Shown: in pieces, positions 53,539 to 63,784 of the stretch
Layout: each line of letters starts with the position of its first letter
Position numbering within the stretch: position 1 is the stretch's first letter
Assembly (NCBI RefSeq): GCF_004770475.1
Contig: NZ_RQHK01000017.1
Coordinates: 310,001-374,000, forward strand
Length of the DNA stretch: 64,000 nt
DNA from: Leptospira mtsangambouensis
Lineage (GTDB): Bacteria; Spirochaetota; Leptospiria; Leptospirales; Leptospiraceae
Direction of reading: 5' to 3'
Made by a program: the position numbers and the translations under genes
Notes under the pieces: generated by a model
The model's database searches: none
What the model saw: only the letters and a program-made list of their open reading frames with translations
What the model was told of the DNA's origin: nothing

Positions 53539-54033
53539 CTATTTAAGCGAATGTAGATACTTCAAGATCCCTTCTTCCCCTCGTTCTTCTGCCAGTTCCG
53601 CAATGCTGACTCCGCCTACGGTTTTGACTTTGGTTTCTGCACCGGCTTCTACCAGTAGTTTGACTAATTCTAAATTACCGCGATAGACGGCGCGGTAGAG
53701 TGCGGTCTCACCTGTTGTGTTACGAAGGTTGACGTTGGCACCTTTGTGGATCAAAAATTTGGCAATCGCCAATGCTTCCTCATCGACTGCTTTGATTAAG
53801 GCGGAATTGCCCAGGGAATCCTTTGCGTTGATCGAAACACCTTCCGCTAACAGTTCTTTGACTAGTTCGAGGTTTCCCTTGTCGACTGCCTGAAAGAGAC
53901 GTAATTCCAAACTCTTAGGAGCTTTGACTACAGATTCGTCTTCCATACACGAAACACTCATTCCGATGAAAGCCAAAAAAACAAAATAAAGTGGTGCCGA
54001 AATTAAAAATCGACTGGATAGAAATTGTAACAT
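53539..54033 (-). CDS. Ankyrin-repeat lipoprotein
   Basis: 164 residues. A hydrophobic N-terminus ends in MSVSC (Cys29). Three to four ankyrin repeats follow: LRLFQAVDKGNLELVKELLA, NSALIKAVDEEALAIAKFLI, ETALYRAVYRGNLELVKLLV, and a shorter last one. Ankyrin arrays bind proteins; the location as an envelope lipoprotein suggests a periplasmic or surface partner. It starts only 24 bases from the divergent prohibitin-like gene. Confidence 0.88.
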   Translation of the reverse strand: MLQFLSSRFLISAPLYFVFLAFIGMSVSCMEDESVVKAPKSLELRLFQAVDKGNLELVKELLAEGVSINAKDSLGNSALIKAVDEEALAIAKFLIHKGANVNLRNTTGETALYRAVYRGNLELVKLLVEAGAETKVKTVGGVSIAELAEERGEEGILKYLHSLK

Positions 54034-54057
54034 CGGTTTTAGTCTAATGGTTTAACT

Positions 54058-54885
54058 ATGAAACGTCGATCCATTTTTCCCAACAGTTTCCGGTTCCTTC
54101 CCATAATTGGGGTAAGTCTATTTTTTGTTTCCTGCCTCACCATCATCAGTCCGGGTGAAGTTGGGCTTATGTGGCGACCATATAGTAGTGGTCTTAGCCA
54201 AAAACCCCTAGAATCTAGGGTCCAAACTTATATGCCTTGGAATAGTGTTTATGTTTATTCCATTCAGTGGGTGAGTCACCAGGAAAAAGTAGAAGTCCTC
54301 ACTCGTGACGATTTAACAATTACAGTGAGTGCTGCCATCATCATCCGGCCAATCGAAAACGAAATTTACGAATTGGAAATGGAAATTGGAAGGGGTTACT
54401 ATGAGAAGGTGGTCAAACCTCAATTTCGCACTGCCATAAGAAATATTTTGTCTGCATATAATATGGTTTCGATATCCAAAGAAACACCGAATGTTTCTGC
54501 CCAAATTAAAAAGTCCCTGGCTGAGAAGTTAAAAGATAAACATGTCGAAATTGATGATGTGATTATCGATGATGTAGAGTATAGTCCATCCATATTAAAA
54601 GCTATCGAAAGTAAACTTACCAAACAACAAGAACAAGAACAAATGAAGTTCGAAATCAATATTGCTAAACGAGATGCGGAAATTCAACAAATCACTGCTG
54701 ATGGTAGAGCGAAGGCCGTTCTTATCGAAGCAGACGCACAAGCGAAAGCGCAAAAGATGATTTCTGAATCTTTAACACCAAAATACATTCAATTGAAAGC
54801 AATGGAGAATCCAAATAATAAATTGATTTTTGTTCCCAATGGAAAAGATGGATTGCCGATTATTGTGAATCCGGAGGGGAAATAG
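54058..54885 (+). CDS. SPFH/prohibitin-like lipoprotein
   Basis: 275 residues. The N-terminus has a signal ending FFVSC (Cys26), then ISPGEVGLMWRPYSSG, EVLTRDDLTITVSAAIIIRP and the C-terminal helix KLTKQQEQEQMKFEINIAKRD and AEIQQITADGRAKAVLIEAD typical of the SPFH/prohibitin superfamily (HflC, prohibitin). These proteins form ring assemblies on membranes and often regulate proteases. A lipidated version outside the inner membrane is unusual. There is no clear ribosome-binding site and little room for a promoter upstream. Confidence 0.88.
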   Translation: MKRRSIFPNSFRFLPIIGVSLFFVSCLTIISPGEVGLMWRPYSSGLSQKPLESRVQTYMPWNSVYVYSIQWVSHQEKVEVLTRDDLTITVSAAIIIRPIENEIYELEMEIGRGYYEKVVKPQFRTAIRNILSAYNMVSISKETPNVSAQIKKSLAEKLKDKHVEIDDVIIDDVEYSPSILKAIESKLTKQQEQEQMKFEINIAKRDAEIQQITADGRAKAVLIEADAQAKAQKMISESLTPKYIQLKAMENPNNKLIFVPNGKDGLPIIVNPEGK

Positions 54886-55334
54886 GGTAAGTTTTTCGAT
54901 TCAAATTTTCATTCTTTAATGAGAAAATGAAAACGATCTCTTAGTTGCAACTTTACTGAATTTAGCAGAAAACAAAACTTCAACTCAATTTAGAATATAA
55001 ATTGAGTTGAATCCATCAAATCTCCCTTTGCTTTAAAATACTTACGATATTTGTCATTTACAAAAGCTAACTCATTGCAATACGGTCAGTAAAAATGAAA
55101 ATATAAAAGTTACAAATACATTACCATCTAATTACAATTACACTTATTCATTAATCATTTTTTTTAAAATATTATCGCAATTATACCACCTAGCCTCTGA
55201 AAGTTGACGTTGCATCTAGAATGACCAAAAGTTTCTAGATGAAAAATCTAAATTTTGTATAATAAATTACTAAAAAGATAAATCAGTAAATTATTATTTA
55301 TTAATTTAGAAAATTCAGATAAAAGGTTAAAAAA
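54886..55334. other. AT-rich gene-free region with one hairpin
   Basis: 449 bases with no credible gene. An 11-bp perfect inverted repeat, CAACTCAATTT-AGAATAT-AAATTGAGTTG, lies at 54981-55009, about 95 bases after the SPFH stop and without a T-run. The right part is extremely AT-rich, with TATAAT at about 55258-55263 (in TTGTATAATAAAT) as a plausible -10 for the large lipoprotein gene. Confidence 0.45.
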
Positions 55335-58067
55335 ATGACACTAACGTCGGTTAAAAATAAAATCAATATCAGAGTTGGAATTACATTTCTGATATTAAGC
55401 ATGTTCTTCACACAATTTTGTATTGGAACTGAAACAAACAAGTCAAAGGACACTGGCAGTCTTTCTTTATTAGGTCTGACTATTGGTTCTAACGATCAAA
55501 ACGTACCATTGCTTGTCGGCGAAGGAACCAAAGTGACATCGATGATTAAAGCAGATGATGGCGGAACCATCCAACTTGGAAAAGAACTTAGCTTTGTAAT
55601 TCCTCCAAATTCTTTAGATAAGGATACGGAAATTACGATAGAAAAAACTGGAAAAGCAGATTCCAATATCCAATTTAAATTCTTTGGGCAAGGGTATAAA
55701 TTTTCTCCACCGGGAACTCAGTTTGCAATGGATAAACCAGCTTCCTTAGTCGTAACCTATGATTCATCCAAAATTTCAGAACAGAATCTAAATCTGAAAT
55801 CACAACAAATGTTCTACTACGATGAAACTAGTAAGTCTTTTGTTGGCGTCCCAACATCGATTGACTATGCAAAAGGTAGTCTTGTAGCTCAAGTAGAACA
55901 TTTTACAAGTTATGCATTATTTGCAGTTCCATCTGCAGCTGGAAATAACTCGCCCCTTATTACTCTACAAAGTCCTGTCCCAACTCAGATTCACGCAGAC
56001 GCACCAATTTATATTCGAGCCGATGTTAGAGACATTGACTTGGATGGATCCATTATAGCTGTCAAACTTTCTTATAAAAAGTCAACATCTGCGACCTATA
56101 CGAATGAGGTAGCAATGCAACCTGAAAACAATGTCTCGATATCACCTACGAGTCGATATGTCTATTTGATCCCTTCTACATTCTATACAAATGCAGACAA
56201 ACTGGCAGGAACCACTCTAGATATTAAGATAGAAGCTTGGGATAATAAGTCGCTTAAATCTACAGCTCCCGTTGTCACAAGCTACACTGTGAATCACAAC
56301 TGCTTGCCGAACACTTTGCGTACAAACTTAACTGGAATTCAAAATATTAGTGCAGGTTTTCAGAGAAATCTAATTCTCTCTTGCAGAAATGAGGCAACCA
56401 ATACTTATCTTACGGGACAGTATCTACTTCCTGAAGAAGTAACGGCAATCAATAATGTTGGTAAACTAGATAAACCAGGTAGTGCAGGAACTCTCTTTAC
56501 TGCGACGAAAAGTGATTATGTTAGTTCAGGGAAAGTACAATTAAAGCTGTTATCTTCAGTTTCAAATTCGGTTACTCAAGACTTTACCATTCTACCAGGG
56601 AATGTTCAAACGCTCGCTTTCTATGAAACTGATGCATTTGGAAATAAGATTGCATCTCTTTCTAAAACGAATGAGCCACAAACTATTTCCATGAAAGAAG
56701 GAAATGTGAAATATTTTGCGATAGAAGGTCAAGACGGGTATGGAAATATCGTCACCTACTTTCCTTGGTTGAATGCAGATTGGAATGTTCCTACCAATGG
56801 AGATCTGGGAACTCTAGATAGAGATACACCCACAAGTTTAGTTGTAAATCTTTATACTCTGGATGCAAAAGTTGGTTTTTCCAATATGGTCGCGAGCATT
56901 GCGGAGGGAGCTATACAATTAACCCAAACCATCCAAATCCTTTCTAGGCAACTCATTGATGTAAGGTCCAATTTTAACGATGCAACGTATCCAGGGGCAA
57001 CACATTTTGGTTCAAGTCCAGGAAGTATAATCTCAGATGGGGATTCTGCATACGCAGTCTTTCAGCAATCGCAAGGATTGAGTGCCTATTTTTCAAGTTC
57101 AGAACGTTTAAGTGCTTATAGAATTTCCAAATCATCAGGTCTAACACCTTTGGCACCTGTCTTCACTTATGGTACACTTGGAAACAATGCGATAGCTATT
57201 CTTTCAATGGCGATGGCAGGTTCAATACCCTATGTTTTGTATAGCACTGCACCTGTATTAAATGGTGATGCCTCACTTGCCAATGGAGATATCAAACTCT
57301 ATGTTAAAAAATATGATTCAAGTTCCAGTACCTGGTTGTCTGTAGGCTCAATGATAAATTCTGAATTGAATGGATTAATTTTTAGCTATTCGATTGGTAT
57401 GAATGGTGCAGATCCTTGGGTCGCTTACACCTCATTTTATTCGAACGGCCCAGAACTTCCGAGCACTGATTTCTCGATCATAGTGAAAAGATTCAACGGT
57501 TCAAACTGGGTGCCCGTTGGTTCTAGTTTAACAAGTAATACTCCATTGAAAGTAAACATTCAATTCGACGGATCAACACCTTACGTTGCCTTTAATGAAA
57601 TCGATACCTTAGGCAAATCTAAACTTTACGTGAAAAAATGGAATGGTGTTTCATGGATTCCCGTTGGTGGAGAATTAAATTTGGGTCTGACATTAAATGC
57701 TTCCCTTCATGATTTTAAGGTATTTGGAGGAAAACTTTACATATCTTTCGATTCTGATGGCAAATTAAATGTGAAGACTTTTGATGGAACAAACTGGTTA
57801 TCTATTGGAAGTACAAATCTTAATTTTACTGCGAGTACTACTGTAAACTCATCAAATCTTGAATTCAATCCTAAAGGTACAATATACTTAGGCTGGAGGG
57901 AGTCAACTGGCGTTACTTATCTGAGCCATTTCGTAGGATCTACTAGAAAAATAGATTATTCAAATAATCAAATCGGTGGAGGAGTATTCGATTTCTGTTT
58001 CATTGGTACAAATCCTTACATAGTACAAACTGATGGCCAAAGAAGTTGGATAAGGAAATACGAATGA
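55335..58067 (+). CDS. Large surface lipoprotein with ZU5-like domain and propeller-like repeats
   Basis: 910 residues; AAAAGG 8 bases before the ATG. The lipobox is FTQFC (about Cys29). Residues ~75-200 resemble a ZU5 domain (GGTIQLGKELSFVIPPNSLD, QFKFFGQGYKFSPPGT, VEHFTSYALFAVP), and a Big/cadherin-like part follows. From about residue 540 there are several similar blades (SDGDSAYAVFQQSQ; GSIPYVLYSTAPV; GMNGADPWVAYTSF; FDGSTPYVAFNEID; FGGKLYISFDSDG), each next to W-x-x-V/I-G-S elements. This would be a large exposed protein, probably adhesive or structural. Single gene, closed by a strong terminator. Confidence 0.78.
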   Translation: MTLTSVKNKINIRVGITFLILSMFFTQFCIGTETNKSKDTGSLSLLGLTIGSNDQNVPLLVGEGTKVTSMIKADDGGTIQLGKELSFVIPPNSLDKDTEITIEKTGKADSNIQFKFFGQGYKFSPPGTQFAMDKPASLVVTYDSSKISEQNLNLKSQQMFYYDETSKSFVGVPTSIDYAKGSLVAQVEHFTSYALFAVPSAAGNNSPLITLQSPVPTQIHADAPIYIRADVRDIDLDGSIIAVKLSYKKSTSATYTNEVAMQPENNVSISPTSRYVYLIPSTFYTNADKLAGTTLDIKIEAWDNKSLKSTAPVVTSYTVNHNCLPNTLRTNLTGIQNISAGFQRNLILSCRNEATNTYLTGQYLLPEEVTAINNVGKLDKPGSAGTLFTATKSDYVSSGKVQLKLLSSVSNSVTQDFTILPGNVQTLAFYETDAFGNKIASLSKTNEPQTISMKEGNVKYFAIEGQDGYGNIVTYFPWLNADWNVPTNGDLGTLDRDTPTSLVVNLYTLDAKVGFSNMVASIAEGAIQLTQTIQILSRQLIDVRSNFNDATYPGATHFGSSPGSIISDGDSAYAVFQQSQGLSAYFSSSERLSAYRISKSSGLTPLAPVFTYGTLGNNAIAILSMAMAGSIPYVLYSTAPVLNGDASLANGDIKLYVKKYDSSSSTWLSVGSMINSELNGLIFSYSIGMNGADPWVAYTSFYSNGPELPSTDFSIIVKRFNGSNWVPVGSSLTSNTPLKVNIQFDGSTPYVAFNEIDTLGKSKLYVKKWNGVSWIPVGGELNLGLTLNASLHDFKVFGGKLYISFDSDGKLNVKTFDGTNWLSIGSTNLNFTASTTVNSSNLEFNPKGTIYLGWRESTGVTYLSHFVGSTRKIDYSNNQIGGGVFDFCFIGTNPYIVQTDGQRSWIRKYE

Positions 58068-58137
58068 ATCTCAGTGTTTTGAGGAAAACTTTTTTGGTAT
58101 CAAGCTAGACAGATACAAATGAAAGGAGAATCAATTT

Positions 58138-58171
58138 GGAAAGCTAAGCATGAAAGCTTAGCTTTCCTTTT
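58138..58171 (+). terminator. Rho-independent terminator after large lipoprotein gene
   Basis: GGAAAGCTAAGC, loop ATGAAA, GCTTAGCTTTCC is a perfect 12-bp stem followed by TTTTC and soon a longer T-run. Confidence 0.88.
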
Positions 58172-58258
58172 CATTTATTTTTTTTTACTAAAACCCTTCT
58201 GTTTTCTTGGCGATTCTCTTAATATCTAAAATGAAATCTAAGTCTCCCGAAAGAAGGA

Positions 58259-58278
58259 GACCCCGCATTAACGGGGCC
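58259..58278 (-). terminator. Terminator-like hairpin after TonB receptor gene
   Basis: On the - strand GGCCCCG-TTAATG-CGGGGTC (one mismatch) begins 9 bases after the receptor stop and is followed by TCTCCTTCTTTC, moderately T-rich. Confidence 0.6.
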
Positions 58279-58286
58279 ATTGGTTT

Positions 58287-61271
58287 TTAGAACTTATACC
58301 CCATTGACATAGAGAAGGAAACCCCTTCACGATATGATCTGAAAAGTTTTTCTTCATTGAGTAATTCATCTTTCACATAGATTCTAAATCTTTGGTCTGT
58401 TACGTTTTTAGCTGCAAATTTAAAATCAAGTTTATCGTCCATTTTATGGGAGAAAACAATATCTGTTAGACCTACTCCTCGTTCATAAGCATCAGGAGTT
58501 CCGTTCGCACCAACAACAAAGATTCGATCACCGAAGTAGTTGTAGTATAAACCAATTGTGGTTGTTTTTAGTTTATTCAAATATACATCAAACTTCAAGT
58601 TTGCTACGAAATCAGACTGTCCTTGTAATGGTCTTCGAATGTTTGTGGGATCGTAAGAAAAACTTCTATCAATAGGATCTAACAATCCAGCTTTAGAAAC
58701 TGTATATTGTTCCCAAGACACGACGTTCACAAGGGATTTAATAAAGAATACGTTAGTTTCAAATCGGAAACGATCGAAGAATTCTCTTCTGAAATCTAAC
58801 TCCACTCCTCGTATGGTTGCTCGACTAGCATTCGCATAAGTGAAGAAAGGTGAAATTTGACCGGCCACTGGCTGTCCAATTAACTCAATCGGATTCGAAA
58901 GGTCTTTGTGAAACATACCTGCACCAATGTAGTTTGCTCCGCCCATAAAGTATTCATAACGAAAATCAAAGTTATGAATGTAAGTTCTTTGGAGATTTGG
59001 ATTTCCTCGGATACGATCTCCACCAAAGTATGGAGTAAATGCAAACGGAGACATTTCCCGAAAATCCGGTCTGGTCAGCGTTTGAGTATATCCAAATCGT
59101 AAATTTTGATCTTGAAGAAACTCATAAACAAAATTCGCACTTGGTAAAATATCTTTGGTTCGAATTTCACCAACACCGTTATTATCAGCGGCACAAATGT
59201 TATTCTTTACTAAAAGAATTCGTTCTCCTTCCGAACCCGTATCACAACCATAACCTGGTTTTCTAACATCAAACTGTTCTTTCAGAACAAATGTTTTTAC
59301 TTTTTGATAAGAATCTTCGTACCTTGCTCCCCCAATAAATCTAAACTTTGGGAACAATGGAACATCAAACTGAGAAAAATAGGAATGTAACTTTTGATAT
59401 GCGTCATAAGCATTTGGCTCTACTTGTCTCTCGGAGAAAGTCCTATTTGCAAGACCTGTACTATTTGTTCGCAAAAATTCCAAAGGATTATAAACAATTT
59501 CTCCAGGAACCGGATATAAATCAGTTGCGGAGGCTCCTACGTTTGATTTTGATCCAAATTCGCGAAAGGTAAATGATTTGAAGCGATCCAACGCGGAACC
59601 ACCAAATTTAAATGAAGACTTAAGTCCGTTCCATTGGTCAAAAGGAATCTCATAAGCTACACTAAAACTTCTGACGGTATCATTAGAAGTAGAGTAAAAC
59701 CTCGAACCATCAGGGTTATTCCCAAGCCTTGTTGGAACAGTAGTTACCGGACTTGTTTGAGATCTTCGCCATACTTGTTGTGTCAAATTCGGCTCATCTC
59801 TTTTGGCTTCTCCATAGTTCACTTGCCAATCAAGTGTATGTGGTCTACTCAAAGATCCCAAGTTGATTGCATGTTTTCCACCGAAACTTGAATTAAATAA
59901 TTGTCTGCTAATGAAATCATTGGTTTGAGAGAAGAATTGAAAATTATCAATGTTATTGGTTCCAACAGATTCTCTTACTGATTTCTCAGATGAAACTGAA
60001 TAGAAATTCTTTAGAAAAAATTGTTGGCCGCTCATCGGCTCATATGCAAAGTTTAAATTGTTTCCAAACAAACGATCTTCGACATAAATGTCTGCATCCT
60101 GTGTCTGTAATGGCGTAACAGTCGTTAAATCCTTAACAGTTAAAGAAACAGGGTTTCCAGGAACGTATCTTACATCTTTTTGACGTCTAAATCGATAATC
60201 GACGGAATGTGTAGTTCCAAATATAACGCCAAGTCTTTGCCCAGATTCAGTTAATTTAAAAGTATTTCCTACAGTTAGGTTAAAGTTTTTATCATATGGC
60301 GCCTTTGTCGTATCAGGTGTCCATTGTGAAGGAAAGGTAACGGCACCAAGGTTGATTAATGAAGGATTGATTCCTCCAAAACGACTCCCTGGCTCAAATG
60401 GCAGAAAATCAGGCACTGCCTTAACTGCGGAAGGGAGTTCTTGATTAGCAGTCGGTCTTCCAAAAAAATCTCCACCATCAAATGTTTGCCATTTTTTTCG
60501 TGTTGTATTCCCATTATACCCAACGCCGAATCCAACCTTCATTGTAAATTCGTCTGGATACTCTTTTGTTTCAATTTTAACAAGTCCACCAGAGAACTCA
60601 GCCGACTCTTCCGGTACAAATGTTTTGATGACACGAATATTTTTAATTAAGTTGGCTGGAAACAAATCTAGTGGTACAACCCTTTTGTCTGGTTCTGTAG
60701 AAGGAATATAAGCATCGTTTAAATAAGTTGATGAATATCTTTCACCTAATCCGCGAACAAATACATACTTACCACCAATGAGCGTAATTCCGGTGACTCT
60801 TTTGATCACATCGCCAGCAGATGAATCTGGAGATTTTTTAATCGATTCTGCACCAATTGCATCGGAAACTGTTGCTGATTTTTTCTGTACTTGCAGTAAG
60901 GAAGCATCCGATTCATTGATCGCACGATCTTTCACTTCAACAGTTTGTAACACTTGAGCACCAAATGTTACATTCATACTAACAGGTTTCCCCGCAGATA
61001 CGACAATCGTTCTGTTTTGCGGGCCATAACCATACATTTGGTATTCTACCTGATAAGTACCCGGAGGAAGTTCTAAATTATACTTTCCATCAAAATCAGT
61101 TTTGGCAAATTTTTTCTCTGATCGAACAACGATAGTAGCACCAAAGACCGGTTCTCCGTTTTCTGAATCAATGATAGTTCCTCGAATTGATCCATTACTT
61201 TGTGCATATAAGCCAAAAGTTGAAAAAAAGACCAATAAGGATAAAGTAAGAAGAGTCTTGATTGATTTCAT
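58287..61271 (-). CDS. TonB-dependent receptor with carboxypeptidase-regulatory-like domain
   Basis: 994 residues from ATG 61271 (AAGGA 5 bases upstream; ATG 61289 is in frame). Signal peptide ends FGLYAQ. A beta-sandwich domain (about 26-110; [20 protein letters not shown]) precedes the plug (about 125-245; [58 protein letters not shown]) and a long barrel ending SMSMGYKF. It would import a substrate through the outer membrane. A disulfide pair is likely between YGCDTGSEG and NICAADNNG. It is third in an operon with two lipoproteins downstream of a Pho-box-like array. Confidence 0.92.
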   Translation of the reverse strand: MKSIKTLLTLSLLVFFSTFGLYAQSNGSIRGTIIDSENGEPVFGATIVVRSEKKFAKTDFDGKYNLELPPGTYQVEYQMYGYGPQNRTIVVSAGKPVSMNVTFGAQVLQTVEVKDRAINESDASLLQVQKKSATVSDAIGAESIKKSPDSSAGDVIKRVTGITLIGGKYVFVRGLGERYSSTYLNDAYIPSTEPDKRVVPLDLFPANLIKNIRVIKTFVPEESAEFSGGLVKIETKEYPDEFTMKVGFGVGYNGNTTRKKWQTFDGGDFFGRPTANQELPSAVKAVPDFLPFEPGSRFGGINPSLINLGAVTFPSQWTPDTTKAPYDKNFNLTVGNTFKLTESGQRLGVIFGTTHSVDYRFRRQKDVRYVPGNPVSLTVKDLTTVTPLQTQDADIYVEDRLFGNNLNFAYEPMSGQQFFLKNFYSVSSEKSVRESVGTNNIDNFQFFSQTNDFISRQLFNSSFGGKHAINLGSLSRPHTLDWQVNYGEAKRDEPNLTQQVWRRSQTSPVTTVPTRLGNNPDGSRFYSTSNDTVRSFSVAYEIPFDQWNGLKSSFKFGGSALDRFKSFTFREFGSKSNVGASATDLYPVPGEIVYNPLEFLRTNSTGLANRTFSERQVEPNAYDAYQKLHSYFSQFDVPLFPKFRFIGGARYEDSYQKVKTFVLKEQFDVRKPGYGCDTGSEGERILLVKNNICAADNNGVGEIRTKDILPSANFVYEFLQDQNLRFGYTQTLTRPDFREMSPFAFTPYFGGDRIRGNPNLQRTYIHNFDFRYEYFMGGANYIGAGMFHKDLSNPIELIGQPVAGQISPFFTYANASRATIRGVELDFRREFFDRFRFETNVFFIKSLVNVVSWEQYTVSKAGLLDPIDRSFSYDPTNIRRPLQGQSDFVANLKFDVYLNKLKTTTIGLYYNYFGDRIFVVGANGTPDAYERGVGLTDIVFSHKMDDKLDFKFAAKNVTDQRFRIYVKDELLNEEKLFRSYREGVSFSMSMGYKF

Positions 61272-61298
61272 AAATTCCTTCAGAGCCAAGCTTCTAGA

Positions 61299-61316
61299 AT
61301 TTACGTGTACGTAAAT
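61299..61316. promoter_or_regulatory. Inverted repeat ahead of TonB receptor gene
   Basis: ATTTACG-TGTA-CGTAAAT, 28-45 bases upstream of the receptor start. It may be an operator or a processing site for the operon transcript. Confidence 0.4.
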
Positions 61317-61378
61317 GAAAAGGGGATTAGATTGAGTTACGTTTATGTGAACTAATTATTACAATCAGATTACAATAA

Positions 61379-61951
61379 TCAAGGTCCTATCACTCCAACT
61401 TTATAACCTGATTTTGTTTCAAAGACCATTTTGATTTGATCAAGGACAATAACTTGATTACCAACAAGGATCTTTATTGTCTTCGGTTTATGACCTGCAA
61501 GCTCACCATAGATTCTTGGTTTTTCCCAATCAATAGAAGAGATTCTAAATTTTTTGCTCTGGATGCGATTCTTGATTTCTGTGATCGCAAATGATTCTCT
61601 TGTTTCTAAAACTTTTTTATATTCAACCAACGGTGTAGTATCGAGAAGAGTGCCTTTGCCCAAAGTATTCGGAAAAATCACATTTAGTTTTTCTTCCCAG
61701 CTCACATAATATTCGTTTAATGATTGATTTTGAATTACTTCGTTCAAAAAATTTTGAACAGCAAGTTCTTTAGATTTAGAAGACTTAATCCAATCACCTT
61801 TCTTTAAACCTTTCTCTTTGATAAGTTGATGATCTTTTTCGACTCTAAGAATGACTTTTTGATTTTCAGCTTCCATTTGTTCGCGCCAATCTTCTTGGTT
61901 ACAAAATGAAAAACTTAAAAGGGAGAGTATAAGTAGGAGATTACGCATCAT
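61379..61951 (-). CDS. Lipoprotein, unknown function, middle gene of the TonB receptor operon
   Basis: 190 residues, signal peptide ending FSFC (Cys17). The mature part is charged and helical at first (EQMEAENQKVILRVEKDHQ), then beta-rich (FRISSIDWEKPRIYGELAGH, KTIKILVGNQVIVLDQIKMV). No family recognised. The hairpin at 61957-61982 ends 5 bases before the first of two ATGs, and no free Shine-Dalgarno is visible, so its translation may be controlled. It lies between the large lipoprotein and the receptor. Confidence 0.65.
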   Translation of the reverse strand: MMRNLLLILSLLSFSFCNQEDWREQMEAENQKVILRVEKDHQLIKEKGLKKGDWIKSSKSKELAVQNFLNEVIQNQSLNEYYVSWEEKLNVIFPNTLGKGTLLDTTPLVEYKKVLETRESFAITEIKNRIQSKKFRISSIDWEKPRIYGELAGHKPKTIKILVGNQVIVLDQIKMVFETKSGYKVGVIGP

Positions 61952-61956
61952 AACAT

Positions 61957-61982
61957 CTAGTGGCCTTAGGTAAGGCCACTAG
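61957..61982 (-). promoter_or_regulatory. Intercistronic hairpin before the middle lipoprotein gene
   Basis: CTAGTGGCC TTACCTAA GGCCACTAG: 9 bp perfect stem (12 if the TTA/TAA pairs are counted). It starts 17 bases after the upstream stop, has no T-run, and its 3' arm ends just ahead of the next ATG. The only AAGG near that start is inside the stem. Confidence 0.55.
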
Positions 61983-61999
61983 GTAAAGTTTTAATTTAA

Positions 62000-63772
62000 C
62001 TATCTTGCTCGATAAACAGTCCAGTCTTTATACCATTCAGTGGAAGCACCACCGACATAAGTTCCAGAAAGTGAACTGATCGTTCTGTAGTCAGGTTTTG
62101 AATCTCCAAAACCACAATCTGCTGTCGATCCTTCAGAATTAATTGGGGTTGCTGTGATCGTAGTCGAACCAGTTGGAGTAATCGCAGTTGTTTTTCCATT
62201 TTGGTAAGCAAGGTTAGAGATGGTTGCTGTCACTGCTGGATATGTTCCAGATGTTGACGTACTAACTGCCGCTGCATCACCAAAACCGAAGATAATCGCT
62301 CGATTGATTGTTCCCGCAAATCCTTCTCTCAATCTCATCCCTTGGCCACCAGATATCCCTGCACCAACTAGAGTTACATTCGTAATGGTTGGGTTCGTGC
62401 AACGACCTAGGTTATTCGTAGCGCAGTTACCGCCAGTTGTTACATCAGTTCCATCCATTTCAAATCCGTGCGGATCGGTTGAGAAGGAACCACCACAAGA
62501 TGATGGGTATTTATGACCAATTAAGTTTGTCATTGTTCCTGTGAATGCTTCATCTAAGTCGAAGTCGTCATCCAATCCACCAGTTGCTAATAAGTTTGAC
62601 CATGTCCCAGATCCACCCCAAGCTTCAAATCCATCATCCAATCCTCTATGGACTTGCACAAAACTAAGGACAGACTTAGAAGAATAAATTGACATGTTAT
62701 TCAACTCATCTCCTGGTGCCACCTCGTTCCCAGCAAATTCTACAATGTTATAAGACATATTCAAATTTTCAATATCGGTAGTAAGGTTTCCACCATAACC
62801 GGTCGGATTTGTTCCCTCTGTGTTTGAACTTCTCGATGCACCACTTGTTCCAATGACAACAATTCCACCCCAGTCTCCAGGAAAACGCGATCCAAGTGCT
62901 GCTGCAGAAGACCAACAAATTGGATCAGCAGCTGTTCCGTTCGAAACTAACTTTGCTCCTTGTTTGAAGAATATGGAAGACCCTCTTTGGCCAAAAACTG
63001 CAGTTCCAGGAGTAACATTGATTGTTGCACCAGATTCCACAGTGACAGTTCCTTGGAGAAGGATACCACCAGACCAAGTCTCAGAGCCAGTAATGGATCC
63101 TGATTTAATTGCAGGACCACCAGCTAATCTGCGCCCATCACAAACATTCTCACCAACTGTTGGATTAACAATTGGATATTCTCCTTTAACAAAGACTTTA
63201 ACTGCTTTAACAGTGATCGAATAACCAGTATTACCTGATAGGGAGACTTGGTTCGTATTTGTCCTGTCATCTAAGTTCAAGTTTACTGACAATATTCCAG
63301 GCGCGCCAGTTACATTTGTATAATCACTAGCAGGTAGGTCCAATATGTAAGTCGGCCCCACAGCTGCCCCCGAACACGCATTCGCATTTGATGCAGATGC
63401 AGCATCATTTGGAGTGAATGTTAGTACACCAGTAAGAGATGAAACTTTAAATAAAACAGTGAACTCACCATCTACTGTACCGCTAGCAGGTGGTGCACCA
63501 GCTGTAGCGCATGTAGTAAAGTCGGAAATAGTGGATTGACCACTTGATAAGTATCCTCCAGTAAGGGTTACTTTTCCATCTTTCATAGGTAAAGTATCCC
63601 CTCCACGCAATGTACCAGTTAAGACAACAGTGTATTCTGGTTGGTTCAGCAATGCTGCTAAGCCAAGAAACATAGCAGTATCATCTTTCTTCTTTCCTGG
63701 GCAATTGATCATCGTGAATCCCAACATCACGATGGAAAGCAGCACCAGACTTTTTTTGAATGAATTTTTCAT
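62000..63772 (-). CDS. Cysteine-rich surface lipoprotein with GDWGG motif
   Basis: 590 residues; AGAGGA 7 bases ahead of the ATG, lipobox TMINC (Cys24). After a beta-rich N-terminal third (GTLRGGDTLPMKDGKVTLTG) comes a parallel-beta-helix-like region: GILLQGTVTVESGATINVTP, GTAVFGQRGSSIFFKQGAKL, SRFPGDWGGIVVIGTSGAS, IVEFAGNEV, then repeated short SxxxxN/FxxxG rungs (LSFVQVHRGLDDGFEAWGG; NLLATGGLDDDFDLDEA). The phrase PGDWGGIVV with beta-helix rungs occurs in envelope proteins of several Gram-negative groups. Many Cys residues suggest disulfides. It leads the operon with a smaller lipoprotein and a TonB receptor and may capture the ligand. Confidence 0.75.
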   Translation of the reverse strand: MKNSFKKSLVLLSIVMLGFTMINCPGKKKDDTAMFLGLAALLNQPEYTVVLTGTLRGGDTLPMKDGKVTLTGGYLSSGQSTISDFTTCATAGAPPASGTVDGEFTVLFKVSSLTGVLTFTPNDAASASNANACSGAAVGPTYILDLPASDYTNVTGAPGILSVNLNLDDRTNTNQVSLSGNTGYSITVKAVKVFVKGEYPIVNPTVGENVCDGRRLAGGPAIKSGSITGSETWSGGILLQGTVTVESGATINVTPGTAVFGQRGSSIFFKQGAKLVSNGTAADPICWSSAAALGSRFPGDWGGIVVIGTSGASRSSNTEGTNPTGYGGNLTTDIENLNMSYNIVEFAGNEVAPGDELNNMSIYSSKSVLSFVQVHRGLDDGFEAWGGSGTWSNLLATGGLDDDFDLDEAFTGTMTNLIGHKYPSSCGGSFSTDPHGFEMDGTDVTTGGNCATNNLGRCTNPTITNVTLVGAGISGGQGMRLREGFAGTINRAIIFGFGDAAAVSTSTSGTYPAVTATISNLAYQNGKTTAITPTGSTTITATPINSEGSTADCGFGDSKPDYRTISSLSGTYVGGASTEWYKDWTVYRAR

Positions 63773-63784
63773 TTTAAATCCTCT

